DNA of 23,281 nucleotides from Frankiaceae bacterium (GTDB lineage: Bacteria > Actinomycetota > Actinomycetes > Mycobacteriales > SCTD01). Both the position numbers and the translations under genes were made by a program. The notes below the pieces were generated by a model. It was given only the letters and a program-made list of their open reading frames with translations, made no database searches and was not told the DNA's origin. This document shows positions 1-7,212 of the stretch, piece after piece (positions within the stretch are counted from its first letter, which is position 1; each line of letters begins with the position of its first letter). The stretch is from NCBI GenBank assembly GCA_947479995.1, contig CANKBT010000010.1, positions 1-23,281 on the forward strand, written 5' to 3'.

Positions 1-1461
1 CAGCACGGCGGCGAGCACCAGCCCGAGCAGCAGCGCGAGCAGCGCGTAGCGGACGTTGAAGACGAACAGCACCGGCGCACCGGGGGCGCCGGCGGCGCCA
101 GTGGGCGTCACGAGGTAGGCGGCGCCGCTCACCAGCCCGACGAGGGCGGCCACGCCGAGCATCCGCCCGCCCCGGACCCCGTCGCCGTCCCCGTCGCCGT
201 CCCCGTCGCCCTCCCCGTCCCGGTCGGGGCGGCGGCGCAGCGCGACGAGCCCCGCGACCAGCCCGGCGGCGACCACGAGCAGCAGCAGCAGCCAGGCCGG
301 GCCGAGGAAGCTGCGCAGGCCCGGGACGAAGAAGCCGCGCACGACGTCCAGGTCGGTGGCGTACGACAGCACCGACGCCGAGCCCTCGTCGAGCACCGGC
401 ATGGCCGGCCGCGGCAGCCGCAGCGGGCCGACGCCCAGGTCGGTGGCCGGCACGGGGTTGCCGACGACGAGCAGGTTGCGGACGTACCAGGCGCCGCCGG
501 TGAGCGCGTGCCCGGCGAGCGACACGCCCAGCGCCGCGCGCCGGCGGCCGCGCGCGAGCACGACCACCGCGACGAGCAGCGCGAGGGCCGGGGCCAGGGC
601 CGTGAGCTTGGTGCCGACGGCCAGCCCGCCTGCGAGCCCCGTGAGGGCGACGACCGGCAGCGGCAGGGGCCCGTCCCGCCGGGCCGCGGCCGACAGCAGG
701 GCGAGCGCGGCGACGAGCGGCCAGGTCGCCGCCCAGTCGTTGGACGCGCTGCCGGCGTAGTCGGGACCCAGCACGGCCAGTGCGACGCAGGCGGCCGTCA
801 CGGCCGGCGCGACGGCGCCGTGCGGCCGGGCCAGCACGACGACGGCGAGCAGCAGCGGCGGCAGGTGCAGCAGGCCGAGCACCGGGCTGAGCGCGTCGGA
901 GCGCAGGAGCACCATGCCGACCGCGTGCACGAGCTCGTCGTCGAGCGGGTACCAGGTGGTGACGCCGATCCCGTCGAGCCGCTGCAGGGCGCGGATCGAG
1001 CCGTCCTGTGCGAAGTGGGCGGCGTACGTGAGGTGGTAGTGCAGCGCGTCGACCGACTGCACGCCGGTGCGGAGCGCGGTGCGCGCGCTGGCCAGCCACT
1101 GCGCCGTCACCAGCGCGACCGCGCCGGCGGCCGCGGCGGTCGCCAGGCGCGAGGACGGCGGCCCGGGCGCCGCGGCCTCCGGCACCTCCGGCGCGCCCGC
1201 GCGGCGGCGGGCGAGGGCCGCGGCACCGGCGAGCAGCAGCGCGCCCAGCACCAGCGCCGGACGCCGCAGCAGCGACGTCCAGCCGAGCAGCTGCGCGAGC
1301 ACCACGAGCGCCGACGTGCCGAGCACGACCTCGGCCAGCCGCGCCTCCACGCCCGTCCAGCCGGGCAGCAGCGCGGCCCGCGCGTCGACGGCCGTGCGCA
1401 CGAGCGCCGCCACCACGACGAGCGCGCACAGGGCCCCCAGCAGCACGTCGGCGGTGCTCAG
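1..1461 (-). CDS. Polytopic membrane glycosyltransferase-like protein (3' end outside window)
   Basis: The frame stays open for 487 codons to the window edge, so the C-terminus is missing. The protein is very hydrophobic with many Leu/Val/Ala membrane segments. After the second or third segment it has a motif of the type DALHYHLTYAAHFAQDG, and near the visible end FNVRYALLALLLG. Both resemble GT-C type lipid-linked sugar transferases of actinobacteria, where an acidic/His loop follows the first membrane segments and an N-x-RYA motif lies late in the protein. I infer transfer of a sugar from a polyprenyl-phosphate donor on the outer face of the membrane. The start is uncertain. No ATG, GTG or TTG lies between the upstream in-frame stop and a CTG at 1461, which has AGGAGG four bases upstream. 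The next in-frame candidate is GTG at 1446, which lies too far from that ribosome site. It is divergent from the GT2 gene. Coding call is firm; exact function is tentative. Confidence 0.75.
   Translation of the reverse strand, partial: MSTADVLLGALCALVVVAALVRTAVDARAALLPGWTGVEARLAEVVLGTSALVVLAQLLGWTSLLRRPALVLGALLLAGAAALARRRAGAPEVPEAAAPGPPSSRLATAAAAGAVALVTAQWLASARTALRTGVQSVDALHYHLTYAAHFAQDGSIRALQRLDGIGVTTWYPLDDELVHAVGMVLLRSDALSPVLGLLHLPPLLLAVVVLARPHGAVAPAVTAACVALAVLGPDYAGSASNDWAATWPLVAALALLSAAARRDGPLPLPVVALTGLAGGLAVGTKLTALAPALALLVAVVVLARGRRRAALGVSLAGHALTGGAWYVRNLLVVGNPVPATDLGVGPLRLPRPAMPVLDEGSASVLSYATDLDVVRGFFVPGLRSFLGPAWLLLLLVVAAGLVAGLVALRRRPDRDGEGDGDGDGDGDGVRGGRMLGVAALVGLVSGAAYLVTPTGAAGAPGAPVLFVFNVRYALLALLLGLVLAAVL
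178..221. repeat. Short tandem repeat encoding an Asp-Gly run
   Basis: A 12-base unit (gtcgccgtcccc on the plus strand) is repeated about three and a half times, partly degenerate. It lies inside the partial membrane protein gene. On the minus strand it encodes alternating Asp-Gly with one Glu-Gly, at about residues 414-428, in a hydrophilic loop between membrane segments. Copy number could vary between strains by slippage in multiples of 12 bases without breaking the frame. Confidence 0.7.
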
Positions 1462-1478
1462 CGGACCTCCTGGGGCAC

Positions 1479-1498
1479 TTCGTGAGAGGGCTCACGAA
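1479..1498. promoter_or_regulatory. Perfect 8-bp inverted repeat, possible shared operator
   Basis: Arms ttcgtgag (1479-1486) and ctcacgaa (1491-1498) are perfect reverse complements around a 4-base spacer. The repeat lies in the 88-bp gap between the divergent membrane protein gene (start 1461) and the GT2 gene (start 1550). It sits where the -35 region of the rightward promoter would be and in the leader of the leftward transcript. This fits a dimeric repressor site, but the regulator is unknown. Confidence 0.45.
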
Positions 1499-1511
1499 CC
1501 GGACGCGCCGG

Positions 1512-1521
1512 AGGCTACGCT
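1512..1521. promoter_or_regulatory. Overlapping divergent -10 elements (weak)
   Basis: The ten bases aggctacgct hold TACGCT on the plus strand (1516-1521) and TAGCCT on the minus strand (1517-1512). Both match the actinobacterial TANNNT -10 pattern. The first would serve the GT2 gene 28 bases downstream; the second would serve the leftward membrane protein gene. No convincing -35 hexamers are visible. Confidence 0.3.
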
Positions 1522-1549
1522 CCGCCGGACCACCGGGTGGGGGAGCCGC

Positions 1550-2305
1550 ATGAGGGGCGACGACGACGTCCGCCGCACGAGCCTGAGCATCGTGCTGCCG
1601 GCGTACGACGAGGAGGCCAACATCGTCACGGCGGTACGCCGGGCGACGGACGTCGCCGGCCGCCTGTGCGCCGAGCACGAGGTCATCGTCGTCGACGACG
1701 GCTCGAGCGACGCGACGGCCGCGCTCGTCCGCGAGCTCGCCGCCGCCGACCCCCGCGTCCGCCTCGTGCAGCACCCGCGCAACCGCGGCTACGGCGACGC
1801 CCTCAAGAGCGGCTTCGAGGCCGCCCGCATGGAGCTGGTCTTCTTCACCGACGCCGACAACCAGTTCGACCTCGAGGAGCTGGCGCACTTCCTGCCGCTC
1901 GCCGAGCGCGTCGACGTCGTGGCCGGCTACCGCGTCAACCGCTGCGACCCCTTCAGCCGCCGGCTCAACGCCAAGGCCTGGAACTACCTCGTGCGGGCGC
2001 TGTTCTACGTGCCGGTGCGCGACATCGACTGCGCCTTCAAGCTGTTCCGCCGGTCGGTCTTCGAGGGGCTGCAGCTCGAGAGCGTCGGCGCGATGGTCAA
2101 CACCGAGCTCATGGTCAAGCTCGGGCGGTCCGGCTACTCGGTGGTCGAGGTCGGCGTGACCCACCTCCCCCGGACGGCGGGCACGGCGCGCGGCGCCCAC
2201 CCGCGCGTCATCGTCACGGCGCTGCGCGAGCTCACGCGCATGCACGGCCGGCTGTCGCAGATGAGCTCCTCGGCGCAGCCGTCCGTGCCGGCGGGGCGCC
2301 CGTGA
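1550..2305 (+). CDS. Glycosyltransferase family 2 (dolichyl-phosphate mannosyltransferase/GtrB-like)
   Basis: 251 residues, the usual size of a soluble GT2 domain. It opens with LSIVLPAYDEEANI, followed by VIVVDDGSSD (Asp49-Asp50, nucleotide-sugar contact) and FFTDADNQFD (DxD at 101-103, metal and donor phosphate binding). The later DIDCAFKLFRR motif is typical of polyprenyl-phosphate glycosyl synthases that load a sugar onto a lipid carrier at the cytoplasmic face. There are no C-terminal membrane helices, unlike classical GtrB. The ATG at 1550 has GGGGGAG five bases upstream. Its stop overlaps the next gene's GTG (GTGA at 2302-2305), and a GtrA-type protein follows two genes on. This supports a lipid-carrier sugar-loading role for the plus-strand unit. 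The acceptor and sugar cannot be told. Confidence 0.9.
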   Translation: MRGDDDVRRTSLSIVLPAYDEEANIVTAVRRATDVAGRLCAEHEVIVVDDGSSDATAALVRELAAADPRVRLVQHPRNRGYGDALKSGFEAARMELVFFTDADNQFDLEELAHFLPLAERVDVVAGYRVNRCDPFSRRLNAKAWNYLVRALFYVPVRDIDCAFKLFRRSVFEGLQLESVGAMVNTELMVKLGRSGYSVVEVGVTHLPRTAGTARGAHPRVIVTALRELTRMHGRLSQMSSSAQPSVPAGRP

Positions 2306-4512
2306 GCCGCACGGTCGTCGTCGGCGGGGGCATCGCCGGCGCGGTGGCGGCCCTGCGCCTGGCCGAGGGCGGCCAGGAGGTCGTCCTGCTCGAGGCCGGC
2401 GACGCGCTCGGGGGGCTGGTCGTCTCCTTCAGCGTCGGCGGGACGCCGCTCGAGTGCTTCTACCACCACGTCTTCCCCCACGAGCACGAGGTGATCGCGC
2501 TCGTCGACGAGCTCGGGCTCGGGGACCGCATGCGCTGGCTGCCGAGCTCGGTCGGCGTGCTCGCCGACGGCCGCCTCTGGCCCTTCACCACGCCGCTGGA
2601 CCTGCTGCGCTTCGGGCGGCTCACGCCGCTGCAGCGGGTGCACGCCGGGGTCGGAGCCCTGCGGCTCGGCCGCGAGTCCGACTGGCAGTCGCTCGACCGC
2701 GTCTCGGCGCTGGACTGGCTGGCCCGCTCGACCGGTGAGCCGGCGGCCCGCGAGATCTGGCGACCGCTGCTGTCGGCGAAGTTCGGCCCGGCGGCACCCG
2801 AGGTGCCGGCCGCGTGGATGTGGGGCCGCATCCAGCAGCGGCTCGGCGCCCGGGGCAGGAGCGGCGGCGAGCTGCTCGGCTACCTCGAGGGCGGCTTCCG
2901 CCAGGTCTTCGACGCCCTCGCCGAGCGCTGCGCCGCGGCGGGCGTCGACGTCCGCACGAGCACGCGCGCGCTCGAGGTGCAGCACGACGGCGGCCGGGTC
3001 ACCGGCGTGCGCACCACCGGCGGCGACGTCGCGTGCGACGCCGTGCTCCACACCGGCGCGGTGACCGCGCTCGAGCGCCTGGTCGACGCCGGCCACGTCG
3101 ACCCGCGGTGGCGCCAGCCCGGCCTCGGCGTCCTCGTCGTCGTGCTCGAGCTGAGCCGCCCGCTGTCCGGCACCTACTGGACCAACGTCTGCGACGACCG
3201 CCTGCCCTTCGGCGGCATCATCGAGCACACCAACCTGCTCCCGGCCGCGCAGTACGGCGGGCGCTCCGTGGTCTACCTGAGCCGCTACTGGACGCAGGAG
3301 GAGGCCATCGCCTCCGCCGACCCGGACGAGGAGGCCGAGCGCTGGATCGCCGCGCTCGACGAGCACGTCCCCTGGTTCGACCGCAGCACCGTGCTCGCCG
3401 TCCACCCCTTCCGCGCGCCGTACGCCGCGCCGCTCGTGCGGCTGGGCCACCTGGAGCGCCTGCCGCCGCTGCGCGCCGAGGGCCTGGACGGCCTGTACGT
3501 CAGCACGACGGCGCAGATCTACCCGCAGGACCGCGGCATGAGCGAGGGCGTGCGGACGGGCGCCGAGGCCGCGCGCGCGGTGCTCGAGGACGCCGGCGCG
3601 GTCGAGCGGTCCTGGAGCTGCCCCGTCTGCGGCGGCCGGGCCAGCCGCCCGCGGTGGGCGGTGACCACCGCCGCGACCGAGAACGGCGTCGCCGCCGAGG
3701 CCTTCCGGCCGAGCGCGGACCGCTACGGCGAGACCGTCGCGGCGGTCGTGCTGTGCGCGGCCTGCACCCACGCCAGCCTGGCCGAGCGGCCGAGCGACCA
3801 AGCGGTGGCGGCGGCCTACGGCGACGCCGCCGACGCCGTCTCGCTCGACGAGGAGCGCGGTCAGGTCGAGACGGCCCTGCGGGGGCTCGCCCGCGTCGAG
3901 CGGCACGCCGCTCCCGGCCGGCTGCTCGACGTCGGCTGCTGGACCGGCTCGCTCGTCGCCGCGGCGCAGCAGCGGGGGTGGAAGGCCGAGGGCGTCGAGC
4001 CGTCCACCTGGGCCGTCGCCCGCGCCCGCGAGCGGGGGCTCGACGTCCGTGAGGGCTCGCTGGGCGACGGCGGCGACCCGAGCGGCGCGTACGACTGCGT
4101 CACCGCCTGCGACGTCCTCGAGCACCTGCTCGACCCCGCCGACGCCGTCCGCCAGGTGCGCGAGCTGCTGGTGCCCGGCGGCCTGCTCTACCTCACCGTC
4201 CCGGATGCCGGCAGCCCGCTGGCCCGGTTGATGGGCCGGCGCTGGTGGTCGGTGCTGCCGATGCACGTCCAGTACTTCACCCGGGCGTCGATGACCCGCC
4301 TGCTCGAGGCGCACGGCTTCCGGGTGCTGGAGCAGCGCACGCACCCCAAGGCCTTCACCGCGGAGTACTACCTCGACCGGCTCGGCGGCTACGCCCCGCC
4401 GGTGGCGCGGGCCGGCACGGCCGTCGCGCGGCGGCTCGGGCAGGCCGACCGGCTGGTCGCCCCCGACTTCCGCGACCGGCTGGAGGTCGTGGCGCGCCGT
4501 GTCGACGGCTGA
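2302..4512 (+). CDS. Fusion: FAD-dependent oxidoreductase + zinc-ribbon SAM methyltransferase
   Basis: A single uninterrupted frame of 736 residues with two enzymes. Residues 1-430 are an amine-oxidase/UDP-galactopyranose-mutase-like flavoprotein. The dinucleotide fold VVVGGGIAG begins at residue 5, followed by VVLLEAGDALGGLV, and the C-terminal FAD-contact segment YPQDRGMSEGVRTG ends near 425. Residues 440-736 form a class I methyltransferase preceded by a zinc-ribbon-like module: CPVC at 440-443 and CAAC at 485-488. Its SAM loop LLDVGCWTG lies at about 541-549, with DVLEHLLDP and LLVPGGLLYLTVP after it. No stop or convincing internal start separates the halves. The GTG start overlaps the GT2 stop, and the end overlaps the GtrA start by 14 bases. 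I infer modification (oxidation or ring rearrangement plus methylation) of a sugar or lipid-linked sugar. Domain calls are firm; substrate is unknown. Confidence 0.88.
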   Translation: MSRTVVVGGGIAGAVAALRLAEGGQEVVLLEAGDALGGLVVSFSVGGTPLECFYHHVFPHEHEVIALVDELGLGDRMRWLPSSVGVLADGRLWPFTTPLDLLRFGRLTPLQRVHAGVGALRLGRESDWQSLDRVSALDWLARSTGEPAAREIWRPLLSAKFGPAAPEVPAAWMWGRIQQRLGARGRSGGELLGYLEGGFRQVFDALAERCAAAGVDVRTSTRALEVQHDGGRVTGVRTTGGDVACDAVLHTGAVTALERLVDAGHVDPRWRQPGLGVLVVVLELSRPLSGTYWTNVCDDRLPFGGIIEHTNLLPAAQYGGRSVVYLSRYWTQEEAIASADPDEEAERWIAALDEHVPWFDRSTVLAVHPFRAPYAAPLVRLGHLERLPPLRAEGLDGLYVSTTAQIYPQDRGMSEGVRTGAEAARAVLEDAGAVERSWSCPVCGGRASRPRWAVTTAATENGVAAEAFRPSADRYGETVAAVVLCAACTHASLAERPSDQAVAAAYGDAADAVSLDEERGQVETALRGLARVERHAAPGRLLDVGCWTGSLVAAAQQRGWKAEGVEPSTWAVARARERGLDVREGSLGDGGDPSGAYDCVTACDVLEHLLDPADAVRQVRELLVPGGLLYLTVPDAGSPLARLMGRRWWSVLPMHVQYFTRASMTRLLEAHGFRVLEQRTHPKAFTAEYYLDRLGGYAPPVARAGTAVARRLGQADRLVAPDFRDRLEVVARRVDG

Positions 4513-5146
4513 GCCCCCGGCGCGCCGGCCGCTGCTCGGCGCCCTGGTCCGGTTCGGGCTCACCGGCGGCCTGAGCGTCGGCGTCGACGTCGCGCTGCTG
4601 ACCCTGCTGCACGGCGTGCTCGACGTGCCGCTGGCCCTGGCGACCACGGTCGCGTACTGCTCGAGCCTGGCGGTCAACTACTCGCTGAACCACCGCTGGG
4701 TGTTCGCGGCGGAGGGCGACCACCGCCGCCGGCTGCTGCGCTACGGCGCCCTGGTGGTCGTCAACTACCTGACCACGCTCACGGTCGTCACCGGGCTCGC
4801 CGCCGTGGGCGTCTACTACCTCGTCGCCAAGGCGCTGGTCGTCGGCGGCAACGCCCTGCTCAACTTCCTGTGCTTCCGGTACTGGGTCTTCACGGCCTCA
4901 GACGAGGTCCGGGAACTCGTCGCTGCGCCGGCGGAAGACGGCCAGGCCGAGGGCGAGCACGAGCAGCGCGACGAGCAGCGACAGGCCGACGGCCGCCAGG
5001 TCGACCGGCCGGTCGAGGAAGGCCGCGCGGTAGAGGCTGAGCACGCCGGTCAGCGGGTTGAGGCGCAGCAGGCCCTGCACGGTGTCGCCCGCGAGCGCGG
5101 GGTCGTAGACGACCGGCGAGAGGTACAGCCCGACGACGAGCAGTGA
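4499..5146 (+). CDS. GtrA family membrane protein with antisense-overlap tail
   Basis: Residues 1-137 match the GtrA/PF04138 type: four membrane segments starting VRFGLTGGLSVGVDVALL, the conserved N-Y-x-L-N-H-R-W-V-F block (residues 60-70), and a final NFLCFRYWVF. These proteins are thought to help flip or use polyprenyl-linked sugars and usually pair with a GT2 enzyme, which lies two genes upstream. The GTG start at 4499 overlaps the methyltransferase end. The oddity is the C-terminus. The frame does not stop at the end of the family domain but continues 78 residues, very rich in Glu, Gln, Arg and Asp, across the 3' end of the convergent ABC permease gene (249-base overlap). That tail looks like antisense read-through rather than an evolved domain. 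A sequencing frameshift near 4895 or a real extended protein are both possible. Confidence 0.8.
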   Translation: MSTAEPPARRPLLGALVRFGLTGGLSVGVDVALLTLLHGVLDVPLALATTVAYCSSLAVNYSLNHRWVFAAEGDHRRRLLRYGALVVVNYLTTLTVVTGLAAVGVYYLVAKALVVGGNALLNFLCFRYWVFTASDEVRELVAAPAEDGQAEGEHEQRDEQRQADGRQVDRPVEEGRAVEAEHAGQRVEAQQALHGVARERGVVDDRREVQPDDEQ

Positions 5147-5704
5147 CTCGACGAGGTAGCGGACGTCCCGGAAGGCCGGGTACAGGCTCGACGTCAGCGT
5201 GACGACGCCGACCGCGACGAGCACCTGCAGCAGCACCGCGACCGGCAGGAGCAGCAGCGCCCAGCCCACCGTGCCGGTGACCAGGGCGGCGACGAGCAGC
5301 ACCGGCAGCGCCGCGGCGAAGGCCAGCGCCGTGCCGCCGATCGCCGACAGCGGGAAGACCAGCAGCGGCAGCGCGACCTTCTTGACGAGCGGGCCGTTGT
5401 CGACCACCGACGTCGTGCCCGCCGACATCGACTGCGCGAAGAAGGCCCAGGGCAGCAGGCCGCTGAGGACGTACAGCGGGTAGTGCTCGACGCCACGGGA
5501 GGCGTCGAAGAACTCGACGAAGACGACGGTGAGCACGGCGGCCTGGAACGCCGGCTGCAGGACCGCCCAGACGACGCCGAGCACCGCGCGCTTGTAGCGG
5601 ATCTGGAAGTTCTTGCGCGAGAGCACCCACGTGAGGCCGGCGAGGTCGCGTGCGCGCTCGGCGCGGGCCGGGACGACGACGTCGACGTCCTGCAGCGCGC
5701 TCAC
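4898..5704 (-). CDS. ABC-2 type polysaccharide export permease (Wzm/TagG-like)
   Basis: 268 residues, standard for the O-antigen/teichoic acid exporter permease. The cytoplasmic N-terminus DLAGLTWVLSRKNFQIRYKR leads into an amphipathic interface helix and six membrane segments. Family-like features include YVLSGLLPWAFFAQSM, the NGPLVKKVALPLLVFPLS stretch, and a late YLSPVVYDP. It would form a dimeric channel with a nucleotide-binding subunit to move undecaprenyl-linked glycan across the membrane. The GTG start at 5704 overlaps the stop of the polymerase/ligase-like gene (GTGA). No ATPase partner (Wzt) follows. Downstream lies only the convergent GtrA gene, whose frame overlaps this gene's 3' end. 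Confidence 0.88.
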   Translation of the reverse strand: MSALQDVDVVVPARAERARDLAGLTWVLSRKNFQIRYKRAVLGVVWAVLQPAFQAAVLTVVFVEFFDASRGVEHYPLYVLSGLLPWAFFAQSMSAGTTSVVDNGPLVKKVALPLLVFPLSAIGGTALAFAAALPVLLVAALVTGTVGWALLLLPVAVLLQVLVAVGVVTLTSSLYPAFRDVRYLVESLLVVGLYLSPVVYDPALAGDTVQGLLRLNPLTGVLSLYRAAFLDRPVDLAAVGLSLLVALLVLALGLAVFRRRSDEFPDLV

Positions 5705-7212
5705 GCGACACCCCCCGGCCCGGGCGCCGGGTGCGCGCGGTCCCCGGCATCCTGCCGGTCGCCCGGCTCCGCGGGCGGCCGGGCGCCCAGCGCCGCGCCG
5801 GCGAGCGCCCAGAAGGTCACCGCGGTGGTGAAGTCGAGCCAGACGTGCAGGAACATGCCGCCGACGGCCAGCCCGAGGCCCGCCGCGGCCAGGCCCGAGG
5901 CCGTGCCCGCGCCCGGCCCGCCGCCGAGCGCGGCCCGGCGCAACCGCACGACGGCCACCCCGAGCAGGGCGGCGAACAGCAGCATCGCGACGACGCCGAG
6001 CTCGGTGCCGACCTGCAGGTAGGCGTTCTCGGCGGTGAGCCGGCCGGTGACGTCGAAGCGGTCGCCGACGCCCGGCGCGGTGCCCAGGCCCCGGCCGAGC
6101 GGCGAGGCGACGAGCCCGTCGACGCCCGCCTCGAGGCTCTCGAGGTGGTCGGTCGTGCTGGCGTCGCCGGAGAAGGTGCCGGCCAGGCGCTGCCCGGCGG
6201 CGGTGGTGCCGGCGACGGGCAGCACGAGGACGAGGGCGACCAGCAGGACGAGCCCGAGCCGCAGCCGGCCGGGGCGGCCGCGGAGCACGCCGTAGCGCAG
6301 CGACGCGTAGGCGGTGACGACCGCCGCGATGAGGGCGCTGCGCGTGAGCGTCGTCGCGACGCCCAGCGCGGTGACGACCGTGAGGGCCAGCGCGCCCGCC
6401 TGCAGGCGGGCCGCGGTCAGCCGCTCGAGCGCCAGGCCGAGGGCGGGCACGAGGGCGAAGCCGAGCGTCAGCGCCGACAGCAGCAGCGAGCCGCTGCGCA
6501 CGACGTCGACGTCGCCGACGGCCCCGCGCGAGAGGGCGTCGTCGGTCGTCGCCTTGACCTCGAACACCTGCGCCTGGAACTCCGGCACCTGCAGCACGTC
6601 GACGAGGAAGCGGCTCCAGACCTCCGGCGCCGCGAACTCGAGCAGCGCGCAGCCCGCCAGCAGCGCGGCGAGCGCCAGGACGACGCGCACCACGCGACGC
6701 AGCTCCTGGCCGGTGAGGCCGAGCCGGCGGCAGGCGAGGAAGGCGACGACGAACAGGACGTTGGTGCGCCAGGACAGCAGGCGGGGCTGGAAGGGCACGT
6801 CGAACAGCAGGCCCGGGGCGACGACCGGCAGCAGGAGGTACGCCGTGACCAGCGCCAGGTAGGCCAGGGCCAGGCCGTCGAGCAGGTCGAGGCGCGGCCG
6901 CCCGCGGGCCGCGCGCGCCGCGGCGAGCACCAGCCCCAGGACGAGCAGCTCCTTGAGGCCGCCGAGCTGGCGCACGGCGCCGAGCGGGGCGCCGTTGGCG
7001 AGCAGCGCTGACAGCAGCACCTGCTGCAGGGGCAGGAAGACGAGCAGCGCGACCAGCCCGGCGACCGGGCGCCGCACGACGGCGACGAGGACGGCGACGA
7101 CGCCCGCGGCCAGCAGCGCGGTGCCGCCCAGGCCGAGGGCGAGCACGGCCAGCACACTGACGGGCGCCAGCACGAGCAGCAGCAGCGGCAGGCCGCGCTC
7201 GAGCGTCGTCAC
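5701..7212 (-). CDS. O-antigen polymerase/ligase-like membrane protein (Wzy/WaaL superfamily)
   Basis: 503 residues with about ten to twelve membrane segments and one large outer loop (about residues 310-370) before the last helices, the layout of Wzy/WaaL proteins. The loop contains LAGTFSGDASTTDHLES followed by PLGRGLGTAPG and ENAYLQVGTELGVV. This matches the conserved G-x-G-x-x-x and H/E-N-x-Y-L-x-x-x-x-E-x-G patterns of the family in Gram-positive bacteria. It probably polymerises repeat units or ligates finished chains on the outer membrane face. GTGA overlaps join it to the GT4 gene upstream and the ABC permease downstream, so the three form one operon. The C-terminal 30 residues are Pro/Gly/Asp-rich and cytoplasmic or disordered. 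Polymerase and ligase cannot be told apart from sequence. Confidence 0.82.
   Translation of the reverse strand: MTTLERGLPLLLLVLAPVSVLAVLALGLGGTALLAAGVVAVLVAVVRRPVAGLVALLVFLPLQQVLLSALLANGAPLGAVRQLGGLKELLVLGLVLAAARAARGRPRLDLLDGLALAYLALVTAYLLLPVVAPGLLFDVPFQPRLLSWRTNVLFVVAFLACRRLGLTGQELRRVVRVVLALAALLAGCALLEFAAPEVWSRFLVDVLQVPEFQAQVFEVKATTDDALSRGAVGDVDVVRSGSLLLSALTLGFALVPALGLALERLTAARLQAGALALTVVTALGVATTLTRSALIAAVVTAYASLRYGVLRGRPGRLRLGLVLLVALVLVLPVAGTTAAGQRLAGTFSGDASTTDHLESLEAGVDGLVASPLGRGLGTAPGVGDRFDVTGRLTAENAYLQVGTELGVVAMLLFAALLGVAVVRLRRAALGGGPGAGTASGLAAAGLGLAVGGMFLHVWLDFTTAVTFWALAGAALGARPPAEPGDRQDAGDRAHPAPGPGGVA

Noticed and set aside
2134..4677. Minus-strand 847-codon frame opposite the fusion gene
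   Set aside because: It is antisense to an enzyme with intact FAD and SAM motifs and has no recognisable motif itself.
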